Numbered from the stretch's first letter, positions 9,042 to 19,466 are shown. The stretch: 64,000 bases of DNA from Sabulicella rubraurantiaca (GCF_017355885.1 NZ_JAFEUU010000010.1:62001-126000); one strand, 5' to 3'. Numbers and translations are program-made. Notes: generated by a model from the sequence alone, not told the origin.

Positions 9042-11804
9042 TCAGGCCCTGGCGGCGGCTTCCCGCAGCGCGCCGGCGGCACCGCCGCCGCCCGCCGGGC
9101 TGGGCGGGCTCAGCGCCTCCAGCAGGGCAAGGCGCAGCGGGGCGAGCTTGCGCTCATTCTCCACCTTCAGCCCGAATACGTCCTTCACGTAGAACACGTC
9201 CACCGCCCGCACGCCGTAGGTGGTGATGTGCGCCGAGGCGATCTGCAGCCCGTGCTCCGAGATGGCGCCGGTGACATCGTGCAGCAGGCCCGGCCGGTCG
9301 CGCCCGTTCACCTCGATCACGGTGTGGGTGTTGCTCGCGTGGTTGTCCACCACGACGCGCGGCGGCACGGTGACGGCGGCCAGCCGCGCCGGCTCGCGCC
9401 GCACCTTGCCGATCTCCACGCCGAGGTTGAGGCGGCCAGTCAGCGCCTGTTCGATCAGCACGCCAAGCCGCGCGAGGCGGTGCGGCGCGTCATAGGCGCC
9501 GCCCGCGCTGTCCTGCACCCAGAAGGTGTCGAGCGCCCTGCCGTTGGTCAGGGTGTGGATGCGCGCATCCACGATGGAGGCGCCGGCCACGGCAAGCGCG
9601 CCGCTGATGCGGCTGAACAGGCCCGGATGGTCGGTGCAGTACACCGTCACCTCCGTCACGCCGCGATCCGCGAGCACGCGGGACCGGACGGTGAGCGGCG
9701 CGCCGGTCGCTTCCGCCTCGCGGATCAGGTGGGCGTGGCGAGCATGGGTCTCGGCGTCGAAGGACAGCCAGTAGCCGGGATAGCCGAGGGACAGGAAACC
9801 CTCCCGCTCCTCCTGCGTGAAGCCACCCAGCTCCGCGGTTGCAGCCTCCTTGGCGCGCGCCACGCGCACGTCGCGCTCGGGCACGGTCATGCCGCCGGCC
9901 AGCACCTCGGAAACGCGCCAGTATACCTCGCGCAGCAGCGTTGCCTTCCAGGCATTCCAGACGCGCGGCCCCACCGCGCGCATGTCGGCCACGGTCAGCA
10001 CGAGGAGGAGGCGCAGCCGCTCGGGCGATTGCACTTGGTCGGCGATGTCGAGGATGGTCTTCGGGTCCTCGATGTCACGCTTGAAGGCGGTGTGGCTCAC
10101 CAGCAGGTGGTGCAGGACGAGCCAGGAGACGGTCTCCGTCTCCTCCGCGCTCATCCCCAGGCGCGGGCAGATTTCCTGCGCGAGACGGGCGCCCAGCTCG
10201 CTGTGGTCGCCGCCGCGCCCCTTGGCGACGTCGTGCAGCAGCGCGGCTACGTAGAGGGCGCGGCGCGACTGAAGCTGCCCCGCCAGCTCGGTCGCGACCG
10301 GCGCCACCTCGTTCAGCGCGCCGGCCTCGATCTGCTGGATGATGCCGATCGCCTCGATCGTGTGCTCATCCACCGTGAAGACGTGATAGGTGTCGAACTG
10401 CATCAGCCCGACCACGCGCTGCCATTCGGGGATGAAGCGCTGGAGGAAGCCGATCTCGTTGAGCAGGCGCAGCCACTTCGCCGCCTCCTTGCCCATCAGC
10501 AGGTCCATGAACAGCGCGTTCGCCTCGGGGTCCCCGCGCAGCGTCTCCGCCTGCCGGTGGTGGCGGATCATGGCGCGGATGGCGAGGGGATGGATCTCCA
10601 GCGCGCGGTCCCGCGCCGCCTTCATGATCCGCAGCATCAGGATCGGCTCGCGCGAGAAGTCGCGGTCGGGCGGCGCGGCCACAAGCCGCCCATCGGCGAA
10701 AGCGAGGCCGAGGGCGGAGATGCGGGCATCCCCCTCGCGCCGCCGCGCGGGCGGGCCGAGGGCGGCGCGCTCGATCGCCGGCTCCAGCACCCGCGACAGC
10801 CGCGACACGTCGCGCGCCGTCAGGAACAGGTGCTTCATCAGCCGCTCCGTCCCGTCCTGCGCGCCGTGACGGGTGTAGCCCATGCGGGCCGCCACCACGG
10901 GCTGGAGGTCGAAGGTCAGGCGCTCCTCGGCGCGGCCGGTGACATAGTGGAGGTGGAAGCGCAGCGTCCAGAGGAAGTTCCAGGCGCGGCGGATGGCCCG
11001 CGCCTCCTGCTCCGTCAGCAGCCCGCCGCCCGGACTGTCCGGCCCGACGAGCTCGGGCATCTTCTGCACACCGAAGGCGTAGCGGGCGAGCCAGTAGAGG
11101 GTCTGGAGGTCGCGCAGCCCGCCGCGCCCCTCCTTCACGTTCGGTTCGACCAGGAAGGGGCTTTCGCCGTAGCGGGCGTGGCGCGCGGCGCGCTCGGCGC
11201 GCTTCGCGGAAAGGAAGGGGGCGAAGCCGCCCTTGCGCCGCAGCCGCTGGAACTCCGCCTGGAAGGCGGTGAAGGGGGCGGGATCGCCCGCCAGGAAGCG
11301 CGCATCCACCAGCGCGGTCAGCACGGTGAGGTCCTTGGCCGCCTCGGCCACGCAATCCTTCACCGAGCGCGTGGCGTGGCCGACCTTCAAACCCAGGTCC
11401 CAGAGCATGTAGAGCATGAACTCGACAAGGCGCCGGGTGCGCGGCCCCGGCTCCTTCTGGGACAGGAAGAGCAGGTCGATGTCCGAATGCGGCGCCAGCA
11501 CGCCGCGCCCGTAGCCGCCCGTCGCCACCAGGGCGAAGTCGAGGCCGAGCGCGCCCTTGCTCGGCGGCACCATCAGCGCCGCATAGGCCTGGATGGCATC
11601 CATGATGCGGTCCATGCGCGCCGAAAGCCGTCGCGCGGCGCCTAGGCCCTGGGTTTCACGCGCCTCGAAAATGCGCTGGACTTCGGCCTGAACGCGGCCC
11701 AACTCGCGGCGAAGCAGGGCCAGCGCCGCTTCGCGCGGCAGAGGCTCGCCGCCGGGCGCAAGCTCCAGCGCGACATGTGCGGGCTCAGCCGCGACCATTT
11801 TCAT
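9042..11804 (-). CDS. glnD: [Protein-PII] uridylyltransferase / uridylyl-removing enzyme
   Basis: Senses glutamine and uridylylates or de-uridylylates PII proteins, controlling nitrogen assimilation. The 920-residue protein has a nucleotidyltransferase domain (GGYGRG at 96-101, then SDIDLLFL with catalytic Asp 108 and 110), a central HD domain (LLHDVAKGRGGDHSELG) for uridylyl removal, and two C-terminal ACT domains (VYCTDHPGLFSRISGALAV and EVNGRDRPGLLHDVTGAI). Both catalytic sites look intact. ATG 11804 is used; an ATG two codons later is an equally possible start. It is 10 bp from mutS and 3 bp from murJ. Confidence 0.96.
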   Translation of the reverse strand: MKMVAAEPAHVALELAPGGEPLPREAALALLRRELGRVQAEVQRIFEARETQGLGAARRLSARMDRIMDAIQAYAALMVPPSKGALGLDFALVATGGYGRGVLAPHSDIDLLFLSQKEPGPRTRRLVEFMLYMLWDLGLKVGHATRSVKDCVAEAAKDLTVLTALVDARFLAGDPAPFTAFQAEFQRLRRKGGFAPFLSAKRAERAARHARYGESPFLVEPNVKEGRGGLRDLQTLYWLARYAFGVQKMPELVGPDSPGGGLLTEQEARAIRRAWNFLWTLRFHLHYVTGRAEERLTFDLQPVVAARMGYTRHGAQDGTERLMKHLFLTARDVSRLSRVLEPAIERAALGPPARRREGDARISALGLAFADGRLVAAPPDRDFSREPILMLRIMKAARDRALEIHPLAIRAMIRHHRQAETLRGDPEANALFMDLLMGKEAAKWLRLLNEIGFLQRFIPEWQRVVGLMQFDTYHVFTVDEHTIEAIGIIQQIEAGALNEVAPVATELAGQLQSRRALYVAALLHDVAKGRGGDHSELGARLAQEICPRLGMSAEETETVSWLVLHHLLVSHTAFKRDIEDPKTILDIADQVQSPERLRLLLVLTVADMRAVGPRVWNAWKATLLREVYWRVSEVLAGGMTVPERDVRVARAKEAATAELGGFTQEEREGFLSLGYPGYWLSFDAETHARHAHLIREAEATGAPLTVRSRVLADRGVTEVTVYCTDHPGLFSRISGALAVAGASIVDARIHTLTNGRALDTFWVQDSAGGAYDAPHRLARLGVLIEQALTGRLNLGVEIGKVRREPARLAAVTVPPRVVVDNHASNTHTVIEVNGRDRPGLLHDVTGAISEHGLQIASAHITTYGVRAVDVFYVKDVFGLKVENERKLAPLRLALLEALSPPSPAGGGGAAGALREAAARA

Positions 11805-11814
11805 GGCGCGGATA

Positions 11815-14370
11815 TTACTGCCCTTCCGTCCCGTCCGCGAGGCCCCTCAAATGATAGAGCGCCTCTTGCGCCTCCCGGGGGGAGAGGGAGTCGGGGTCGA
11901 GCGCCCGCAAGGCCTCCAGAGCCGGGTGGGCAGAGGGGGGCCGAGGGGGTGGGGCGAAGAGCGGCAGCTCCGTCGCCAGCGGGTCCTCGCCCGCGGCCGC
12001 GCGCGCCTCCAGCGCCGCCAGCACCTCCGCCGAGCGGCGCAGCACCGGTGTGGGCACTCCGGCCAGCTTGGCGACATGGATGCCCCAGGATTTCTCCGCC
12101 GCCCCCTCCCCCACTGAGTGGCGGAATACCACCTCGCCGCGCCATTCGCGCACCTCCATGCGGGCGAGGCGCAGCTCGGGCAGGCGGTGCGCCAGCACGG
12201 TCAGTTCATGAAAATGCGTGGCGAAAAGGGTGCGGCAGCGGATGCGGTCATGCAGCGCCTCCAGCACCGCGGTCGCGATGGCGAGGCCGTCCCAGGTCGC
12301 CGTGCCGCGCCCCACCTCGTCCAGAACGACGAGGGAGCGAGGCCCGGCGAGGTTCAGGATGGCCGCCGTCTCGCTCATCTCCACCATGAAGGTGGAGCGC
12401 CCACCCGCGAGGTCGTCCGCTGCGCCGACGCGGGAAAAGAGCCGGTCCACGAGGCCGAGCCGCGCCGCCTCGGCAGGCAGGAACAGCCCGGCCTGCGCCA
12501 TCACCGCGAAGAGCGCGTTCTGCCGCAGGAAGGTGGATTTGCCGGCCATGTTCGGCCCGGTGAGCAGGCACAGGCGGCGGCCGGGCGACAGGTCGCAGCC
12601 ATTGGGCACGAAGGCCGGGCCGCGCGCCTCGCGCAGCGCCTTCTCCACCACGGGGTGCCGGCCGGCGATGATGGTGAAATCCGGCCGCTCCGTCATCTCG
12701 GGGCGGCACCATTGGCCCTCGCGCGCCAGCTCCGCCGCGGCGGCCAGCACGTCCAGCTCCGCCATGGCGCGGGCAGCTTCGGCCACCGCCTCGCCCTCCT
12801 CCAGCACGAGGCGGCGGAGATGCTGCACCACCGCCTTCTCCCGCCGCTGCGCCTCCTCCCCCGCTTCGGACAGACGGCGGTCCAGCGCGGCCAGGGCGGC
12901 ACAGGTGAAGCGGTGCGCATTCGCCATGCTCTGCCGGTGGATGGGCCGCATCTCGTCGGTGAGGCCATTGGGCGCGGCGCGCAGCAGCTTCTCGCCAGCG
13001 GCGGATGGCACCTCGGCCAGGAAGCCCAGCTGCTGGTGATGGCGGATCTTCAGCGCGGCGACGCCCCATGCCTGGGCGAGGTCCATCTGCATCGCGGCGA
13101 TGGCGCCGCGCGCATCGTCACGCAGCCGGCGCAGCGCGTCGAGCTGGCCGTCATACCCCGCGCCGACCACGCCCCCATCCTCCAGCCGCGCCGGCAATTC
13201 CTCGGCCAGGGCGCGGGCGAGCTCCGCCGCCAAGTCAGGCAATGGTGCCGGGGCAGGCAGGATGGAGCCGCGCGCGGCCTCCGCCAGCGCAGCGGCCCGC
13301 GCCAGCCCGTCGCGCAGCGCCCCCAGGTCGCGCGGGGCGAAGCGGTCGAGCGACAGCCGCGCCAGGGCGCGCGCCATGTCGGGGGCGCCTTTCAGCGCGG
13401 CGCGGATCGCGTCGCACCGGTCGCGCTCGGTGAGCAGGAGCGCGACATGGTCATGGCGCGCCCGGATGGCGGCGAGGTCGTCCAGCGGCGCCGCCAGCCG
13501 CGCCGCCAGCTCCCGTGCTCCCGGCCCGGTCAGGGTGCGGTCCAGCGCGGCGAGGAGGGTGGGACCGTCCTGCGGGCTTTCCAGGATCTCCAGCGAGCGC
13601 CGCGTCGCCGCATCCAGCAGCATGCGACCGCGCCCGCCCTCCGCCAGCGGCGGTGAGAGGCGAGGCAGCTGCCCATTGCCCATGGCGCGCACGTAGTCGA
13701 GCGCCATGGCGCAGGCCGCAATCTCGGGCGGGGAAAACTGCCCGAACCCGTCCAGCGTCGCCACGCCGAAGGCGTCGGCCACGCGGCGGGCCGGGTCCTT
13801 GGGGATGATGGCGGGTGTCGCGTCGTCGCGCCCATCCGCGGCCAGGATCTCCGCCGGGCGCAGCCGGGCGATGAGGGCAGCCGGGTCCTCCCCCGCCGCC
13901 GTGTGGAAGGCGCCGGTCGAGACGTCGAGCCAGGCGGCGCCGCCTTCCGCCAGGGCCAGCAGCCAGGCGGGGCGGGCGGCGTCCAGCAGCGCCTCCTCCG
14001 TCGCCGTGCCGGGGGTGACGACGCGCACCACCTCGCGCCGGATGGTGGAGGCTTTGCGCGCCTTGGCGTGTTCCGGCGTCTCGGTCTGCTCGCAGATGGC
14101 GACGCGGAAGCCGCGGCGGATCAGGCGGGCAAGGTAGGCCTCGCAGGCATGGTGTGGCACGCCGCACATCGGAATGGGTACGCCCTGGTGCTCGCCCCGC
14201 TGGGTCAGGGCGAGTCCGAGCGCCTCGCTCGCTGCCTCCGCATCCTCGAAGAACAACTCGTAGAAATCGCCCATGCGGAAGAAGACGAGCGCGCTGCCCG
14301 CCCGCTCCTTTGCGGCAAACCACTGGGCCATGGCCGGGGTCGCCCCGGTGGCGGAAACTCGCTGATCCAC
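11815..14370 (-). CDS. mutS: DNA mismatch repair protein MutS
   Basis: Recognises base mismatches and starts methyl-independent mismatch repair with MutL. At 851 residues it is full-length. The mismatch-wedging Phe-X-Glu is at 36-38 (MGDFYELF), the Walker A motif TGPNMAGKST is near residue 600, Walker B and signature (VVLDEVGRGT) near 680, followed by THFHEL. ATG 14370 begins MDQRVSATGATP. It is divergent from maeB, with about 100 bp between the two starts carrying both promoters, and is first in the run that continues with glnD, murJ and trpS. Confidence 0.97.
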   Translation of the reverse strand: MDQRVSATGATPAMAQWFAAKERAGSALVFFRMGDFYELFFEDAEAASEALGLALTQRGEHQGVPIPMCGVPHHACEAYLARLIRRGFRVAICEQTETPEHAKARKASTIRREVVRVVTPGTATEEALLDAARPAWLLALAEGGAAWLDVSTGAFHTAAGEDPAALIARLRPAEILAADGRDDATPAIIPKDPARRVADAFGVATLDGFGQFSPPEIAACAMALDYVRAMGNGQLPRLSPPLAEGGRGRMLLDAATRRSLEILESPQDGPTLLAALDRTLTGPGARELAARLAAPLDDLAAIRARHDHVALLLTERDRCDAIRAALKGAPDMARALARLSLDRFAPRDLGALRDGLARAAALAEAARGSILPAPAPLPDLAAELARALAEELPARLEDGGVVGAGYDGQLDALRRLRDDARGAIAAMQMDLAQAWGVAALKIRHHQQLGFLAEVPSAAGEKLLRAAPNGLTDEMRPIHRQSMANAHRFTCAALAALDRRLSEAGEEAQRREKAVVQHLRRLVLEEGEAVAEAARAMAELDVLAAAAELAREGQWCRPEMTERPDFTIIAGRHPVVEKALREARGPAFVPNGCDLSPGRRLCLLTGPNMAGKSTFLRQNALFAVMAQAGLFLPAEAARLGLVDRLFSRVGAADDLAGGRSTFMVEMSETAAILNLAGPRSLVVLDEVGRGTATWDGLAIATAVLEALHDRIRCRTLFATHFHELTVLAHRLPELRLARMEVREWRGEVVFRHSVGEGAAEKSWGIHVAKLAGVPTPVLRRSAEVLAALEARAAAGEDPLATELPLFAPPPRPPSAHPALEALRALDPDSLSPREAQEALYHLRGLADGTEGQ

Positions 14371-14474
14371 CCCGGGGGCATAGCAAAGCCCCTCGCAGGC
14401 GCGAAGCGGCGTCCTGGGCAGGGCGGCCTCGCGCCGCTATGGAGGATGGAACGGGCACGAAAAGGTTGAGACGG

Positions 14475-16766
14475 ATGGACGAGACCAGGAAAGACGCCAG
14501 CGACACCCGCACCGCCCGCGTGACGGGCGAGGAAGCCCTGGCGATGCATGCCGAAGGACGGCCGGGCAAGCTGGAAACCCGGCTCACCAAACCCCTCGTT
14601 ACCGCGCGGGATTTGTCGCTGGCCTATTCCCCAGGGGTGGCGGAGCCCTGCCTGCACATCCACCGCGACCAGCGCTTGGCCTATGACTATACCAGCAAGG
14701 GCAATTTCGTCGCCGTGGTGTCCAATGGCACGGCCGTGCTGGGCCTGGGCAATCTCGGCGCGCTGGCCTCCAAGCCTGTCATGGAAGGCAAGGTCGCGCT
14801 GTTCAAGCGCTTCGCCGACGTGGACGGCATGGATCTCTGCCTCGACACGGAGGATGTGGACGAGTTCGTGAACTGCGTCCGCTTCCTCGGCCCCTCCTTT
14901 GGCGGCATCAACCTGGAGGACATCAAGGCGCCCGAGTGCTTCGTGATCGAGCAGCGGCTGCGCGAACTGATGGACATCCCGGTCTTTCACGATGACCAGC
15001 ACGGCACCGCCATCGTCGCCGCGGCGGGCCTCATCAATGCCGCGCACCTGACGGGGCGCGACCTTGCGACCACGCGCCTCGTCATCAACGGCGCGGGCGC
15101 CGCCTCCATCGCCTGCGCCGAGCTGCTGCGCGCCATGGGGATGCGGCCCGAGAACATCATCATGTGCGACACCAAGGGCGTGCTTTATCGCGGCCGCACC
15201 GAGGGCATGAACCAGTGGAAGTCGGCCCATGCGGTGGACACCACGGCCCGCACCCTGACCCAGGCGCTGGAAGGCGCGGACGTGTTCTTCGGCCTTTCCG
15301 TGAAGGGCGCGCTGACGCAGGAGATGGTGAAGGCGATGGCCGACAAGCCCATCATCTTCGCCATGGCGAATCCGGACCCGGAGATCACGCCGGAGGACGC
15401 AAAGGCCGCGCGCCCGGACTGCATCATCGCAACGGGCCGTTCGGACTATCCCAACCAAGTCAACAACGTCCTGGGCTTCCCCTTCATCTTCCGCGGCGCG
15501 CTGGACGTGCGGGCCTCCACCATCAACGACGCCATGAAGATCGCTGCCGCCCAGGCCCTGGCGGAGCTGGCGCGCGAGGCAGTGCCGGAAGAGGTGGCGC
15601 GCTCCGGCGCTGGGAAGCGTCTGGCCTTCGGGCCGGAATACATCATCCCCAACGCCTTCGACCCGCGCCTGATCTCCCGCGTGCCGGTGGCAGTGGCCGA
15701 GGCGGCGGTGCGGTCCGGCGTGGCGCGCAAGCCCCTGGTGGACCCCGCCCGCTACGCGCGCGAGCTGACCCACCGGCTGGACGCCGCCGCCAACGCGCTG
15801 GAGCACATCCACGAGCGCGTGCGCGCCGAGCCCAAGCGCACCGTCTTCGCCGAGGGCGAGGAGGAGAACGTCATCCGCGCCGCCATCGCCTACCGCAACG
15901 GCGGCTACGGCACGCCGGTGCTGGTGGGACGGGAGGACCGCATCCACGCCACCGTCGCCAGCATGGGTATCCGCCTCCCCGAGGGGATGGAGATCCACAA
16001 TGCGCGGCTGTCGCAGGACAACCGTCGCTACGCCGAGTTCCTCTACGAGAAGCGCCAGCGCCAGGGCTACCTGTTCCGCGACTGCCAGCGCCTGGTGAAT
16101 CAGGACCGCAACGTCTTCGCCGCCTGCATGGTGGCGCTGGGCGACGCGGACGCCATGGTGACGGGCGAGACGCGCTCCTACTCCGCCGCTCTGGAGGGCG
16201 TGGCCTCCGTCATCGAGCCGGAGGGGGTGCTGTTCGGCCTCACCATGATGGTGGCGCGCCGCTCCGGCACGGTGCTCGTAGCCGACACGGCGATCCACGA
16301 GCGGCCTGACGCGCAGACGCTCGCCATCATCGCACGGCGCGCGGCAGCGGCGGCACAGCGCCTGGGCATGGAGCCGCGCGTGGCCTTTCTGTCCTTCTCC
16401 ACCTTCGGCGACCCTAAGGGCATCATCCCCGGCTCGATCCGCGAGGCGGTGAAGCTGCTCGACACGGTGGGCGCCGATTTCGAGTATGACGGCGAGATGG
16501 GGGCCGACGTGGCGCTGGACCCGACTCTGCGCGCCAGCCTCTATCCGTTCTGCCGCCTCACAGGCCCGGCCAATGTGCTGGTGATGCCGGGGCTGCACGC
16601 CGCGCACATCCTCACCAAGGCGGTGCCGCACCTCACCAGCGCCACCAGCATCGGGCCGGTGCTGATGGGGCTGTCGAAGCCGGCGCAGATCGTTTCCACC
16701 GGGGCGGGGGTGAACCAGATCCTCGACCTCGCGACGCTCGCTGCCTACCAGGCAGTGCGCAGCTAG
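14475..16766 (+). CDS. maeB: NADP-dependent malic enzyme with C-terminal phosphotransacetylase-like domain
   Basis: Oxidatively decarboxylates malate to pyruvate, making NADPH. The 763-residue protein is the two-domain MaeB type. The malic enzyme half has LAYSPGVAEPC, VFHDDQHGTAIV and the NAD(P) fold GAGAASIACAELL; from about residue 440 there is a phosphate acetyltransferase-like half (FAEGEEENVIRAA, GDADAMVTGETRSYS), which in this family is regulatory rather than catalytic. ATG 14475 is preceded by AAAGGTTGAG; the frame is open further upstream but would overlap mutS. Probably monocistronic. Confidence 0.95.
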   Translation: MDETRKDASDTRTARVTGEEALAMHAEGRPGKLETRLTKPLVTARDLSLAYSPGVAEPCLHIHRDQRLAYDYTSKGNFVAVVSNGTAVLGLGNLGALASKPVMEGKVALFKRFADVDGMDLCLDTEDVDEFVNCVRFLGPSFGGINLEDIKAPECFVIEQRLRELMDIPVFHDDQHGTAIVAAAGLINAAHLTGRDLATTRLVINGAGAASIACAELLRAMGMRPENIIMCDTKGVLYRGRTEGMNQWKSAHAVDTTARTLTQALEGADVFFGLSVKGALTQEMVKAMADKPIIFAMANPDPEITPEDAKAARPDCIIATGRSDYPNQVNNVLGFPFIFRGALDVRASTINDAMKIAAAQALAELAREAVPEEVARSGAGKRLAFGPEYIIPNAFDPRLISRVPVAVAEAAVRSGVARKPLVDPARYARELTHRLDAAANALEHIHERVRAEPKRTVFAEGEEENVIRAAIAYRNGGYGTPVLVGREDRIHATVASMGIRLPEGMEIHNARLSQDNRRYAEFLYEKRQRQGYLFRDCQRLVNQDRNVFAACMVALGDADAMVTGETRSYSAALEGVASVIEPEGVLFGLTMMVARRSGTVLVADTAIHERPDAQTLAIIARRAAAAAQRLGMEPRVAFLSFSTFGDPKGIIPGSIREAVKLLDTVGADFEYDGEMGADVALDPTLRASLYPFCRLTGPANVLVMPGLHAAHILTKAVPHLTSATSIGPVLMGLSKPAQIVSTGAGVNQILDLATLAAYQAVRS

Positions 16767-16825
16767 GCTTGAGGGGCCGGCCCCGGCGAGGGCATGGTGC
16801 CGGACCGATTCCGGAGAAGAACGCC

Positions 16826-17803
16826 ATGACCCTGCCCCGCCGCGCCCTGCTCGGCGCTCCGCTCCTCGCCATGCCTGGGATCGTCCGCGCCCAGGCGCCG
16901 GTGATCGGCCGCACGGCGCGCATCCTGGCCGGCTTCCCGGCGGGCGGCACGGTGGACGTGACCTGCCGTCTCCTGGCCGAGCGGCTGCGCGGCACCTGGG
17001 CGCCGCAGGTGGTGGTGGAGAACCGGGTGGGTGCCACGGGCCGCCTCGCCATCGAGGAGGCGATCCGCTCCGACGCGGATGGCAGCACCATCCTCGTCAC
17101 CCCCGCCAGCATGGTGACGATCTACCCGCATCTCTACGGCCAGCGCCTGCGCTACGCGCCACAATCCGACCTTCAGCCCGTCACTCCGGTCGTGGTCTAT
17201 CCCTTCACCTTGGCGGTGGGACCGGGGGCGCCCGGTGTCACGAATCTCGCGCAGTTCATCGAGCTGGCGCGCAGCCGGGGCGAGCTGAACTACGCCTCGC
17301 CCGCCGCCGGCTCCGTGCCGCATTTCACCGGGGTGATGCTGGCCCGCGCCGCCGCGATCGCGCTAATACACGTGCCTTATCGCGGCGCTGCGCCCGCCAT
17401 CGTGGATACGCTGGGCGGGCAGATCCCGGCCACGATCAACGTGATCGGCGACCAGACCGAACATCACCGTGCCGGGCGCCTCAAGATGATCGCCGTCACC
17501 TCGGCCCAGCGCCTGCCGCGCTTCCCCGACGTGCCCACCTTCGCCGAGCAGGGCCGCCCCGAGCTGACCGCCGATGAGTGGTTCGGCGCCTTCCTGCCGG
17601 CCCGCGCGCCGGAGGCGCTGAACCGGCAGCTCAACGCCCTGCTGGCGCAGGTGATGCAGGACGCCGCGCTGCGCGAGAACCTGGAGGCGCGCGAGTTCCA
17701 GCCGACGCACAGCAGCGCCGCCGATTTCGCCGCCCGCATCCGCGCCGAGACGGAGAAATGGGCGCCGGTGGTGCGCGAAAGCGGCTTCCGGCCGGAGGAC
17801 TGA
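16826..17803 (+). CDS. Bug-family tripartite tricarboxylate transporter substrate-binding protein (TctC-like)
   Basis: Periplasmic receptor of the Bug/TctC family, whose members bind small carboxylates, amino acids or aromatic acids. The 325-residue product starts at ATG 16826 (GGAGAAG ahead) with a Tat-like signal MTLPRRALLGAPLLAMPGIV. The mature protein shows the family hallmarks VGFPAGGTVD-like (here LAGFPAGGTVD), GTPGSVPHF-like (ASPAAGSVPHF) and HVPYRGAAPA. No TctA/TctB membrane subunits are nearby, which is usual for the many orphan Bug proteins of Acetobacteraceae. It is 79 bp upstream of a second, unrelated solute-binding protein. Confidence 0.88.
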   Translation: MTLPRRALLGAPLLAMPGIVRAQAPVIGRTARILAGFPAGGTVDVTCRLLAERLRGTWAPQVVVENRVGATGRLAIEEAIRSDADGSTILVTPASMVTIYPHLYGQRLRYAPQSDLQPVTPVVVYPFTLAVGPGAPGVTNLAQFIELARSRGELNYASPAAGSVPHFTGVMLARAAAIALIHVPYRGAAPAIVDTLGGQIPATINVIGDQTEHHRAGRLKMIAVTSAQRLPRFPDVPTFAEQGRPELTADEWFGAFLPARAPEALNRQLNALLAQVMQDAALRENLEAREFQPTHSSAADFAARIRAETEKWAPVVRESGFRPED

Positions 17804-17882
17804 GGACCGGCCGCCCCCTTCCTCGACCTGATCGCGGGTTGAGCCTAGCGTGCCACGGCATGAATTCACCGAGGGTGGTCCC

Positions 17883-19466
17883 ATGATCCAGCGGCGTCAT
17901 CTGCTTCTTGCCGCAGCGACGTCCCTGGGCGCGCCAAGCCTCGCCCAGGGACAATCGCGGCAGGTCCTGCGTTTCGTGCCGCGCGCCGACCTCGCGGTGC
18001 TCGATCCCATCTGGACCACGACCTACCAGACGCGCGACCACGCCTTCCTCGTCTTCGACACGCTGTTCGGCATGGACGCCGCCTTCCGTGCCGTCCCACA
18101 GATGCTGGAAGCCGCCGGAACCGAGGCAGACGGCCTGGTCTGGAACCTGCGCCTGCGCGAAGGGCTGCGCTTCCACGACAACGAAATGGTGCGCGCGCGG
18201 GACTGCGCTGCCAGCATCCGCCGCTGGGGCCGGCGCGACACTTTCGGCCAGGCGCTGATGGAAGCGACGGAGGAGATCACGGCGCCGGACGACCGCACGA
18301 TCCGCATCCGGCTGAAGCGCCCCTTCCCCCTCCTGCCCGACGCGCTCGGCAAGGTGCCGTCCAATCCCTGCGTCATCATGCCCGAGAGGCTGGCGGCAAC
18401 GGATCCCTACACTGCTGTAACGGAGATGGTGGGCAGCGGCCCCTATCGCTTCGTGGCGTCCGAGCGCGTGGCAGGGGCAAGGACGGTCTATGAGCGCTTC
18501 GCGGGCTACGTGCCGCGCGCCGACGGCCCGGTGGAATGGACGGCCGGTCCCAAGCGCGCCCATTTCGAGAGGATCGAGTGGGTGGTGCTGCCCGACGCGG
18601 CCACCGCCTCCGCCGCCTTGCAGCGGGGCGAGGTGGATTGGTGGCTGGGGCCTGAGGCCGACCTCCTGCCGCTGCTGCGGCGCAACCGTCGCGTCACCGT
18701 GCGGCAGATCGACCCGACGGGCTACATCGGCAATCTGCGGTTCAACCACCTGCATCCGCCCTTCAACAACCCGGCGATCCGCCGCGCCCTGCTCGCCGCC
18801 ATCAGCCAGTCCGACTTCATGCAGGCCGTGGTGGGCAATGATCCCGAGCTCTGGCGCGACCGCGTCGGCACCTTCTGCCCCGGCACGCCGATGGAGAGCG
18901 ATGCCGGTATGGAGGCGCTGAACGGACCGCGCGACCTCCAGGCCGCGTCCCAGGCGCTGAGGGCGGCCGGCTACAACGGGGAGCGTGTGGTGGTGCTGGG
19001 CGGGGTGGACATCCCGATCATCCGCTCGCTGACCGAGGTGGCGGCCGACGTGATGCGCCGGATGGGCATGAACGTGGATTACCAGGCCATCGACTGGCCC
19101 ACCGTGGTCCAGCGCCGCGCTCGGACCGAGCCGCCGGAGGCCGGGGGCTGGAGCGTCTTCTGCACCTGGTTCACCGGTCTCGACCACCTGAACCCGGCCG
19201 TGCACGCCTTCCTGCGCGGGAATGGGCGCCAGGCGACGGCGGGCTGGCCGGACAGCCCGCGCATCGAGGCGGCGCGCGACACCTGGCTCACCGCGCCCGA
19301 CCTGCCGGCGCAGCAGCGCATCGCCGCGCAGCTTCAGCGCGACGCGCTGGAGGATCTGCCCTACATCCCGCTCGGCCAGACGCGGAACATGTCCGCCTTC
19401 CGCTCCGACCTCGAAGGCATCGTCACCGGCATCCCGGTCTTCTGGAACCTGCGGAGAGCAGCATGA
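17883..19466 (+). CDS. ABC transporter substrate-binding protein, peptide/nickel family (SBP_bac_5)
   Basis: Periplasmic binding protein of the DppA/OppA family (527 residues). The start ATG 17883 opens a Tat-like signal MIQRRHLLLAAATSLG and ends in LAQG. Family features include LDPIWTTTYQTRDHAFLVFD, LREGLRFHDNEMVRARDCAASI, VGSGPYRF and FNNPAIRRALLAAI. Its stop codon overlaps the amidase start (ATGA), so the two genes are translationally coupled, which suggests the ligand is an amide or peptide-like compound cleaved by the amidase after uptake. No cognate permease or ATPase gene is adjacent; it may use another system. Confidence 0.88.
   Translation: MIQRRHLLLAAATSLGAPSLAQGQSRQVLRFVPRADLAVLDPIWTTTYQTRDHAFLVFDTLFGMDAAFRAVPQMLEAAGTEADGLVWNLRLREGLRFHDNEMVRARDCAASIRRWGRRDTFGQALMEATEEITAPDDRTIRIRLKRPFPLLPDALGKVPSNPCVIMPERLAATDPYTAVTEMVGSGPYRFVASERVAGARTVYERFAGYVPRADGPVEWTAGPKRAHFERIEWVVLPDAATASAALQRGEVDWWLGPEADLLPLLRRNRRVTVRQIDPTGYIGNLRFNHLHPPFNNPAIRRALLAAISQSDFMQAVVGNDPELWRDRVGTFCPGTPMESDAGMEALNGPRDLQAASQALRAAGYNGERVVVLGGVDIPIIRSLTEVAADVMRRMGMNVDYQAIDWPTVVQRRARTEPPEAGGWSVFCTWFTGLDHLNPAVHAFLRGNGRQATAGWPDSPRIEAARDTWLTAPDLPAQQRIAAQLQRDALEDLPYIPLGQTRNMSAFRSDLEGIVTGIPVFWNLRRAA

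Noticed and set aside
8130-11645. Plus-strand open frame of about 1170 codons opposite murJ and glnD
   Set aside because: Antisense of two well-supported genes; no signal, no domain, no ribosome-binding site.
14154-14474. Longer maeB with ~107 extra N-terminal residues
   Set aside because: The extension would run antisense through the mutS start; the good ribosome-binding site and family N-terminus both fit ATG 14475.
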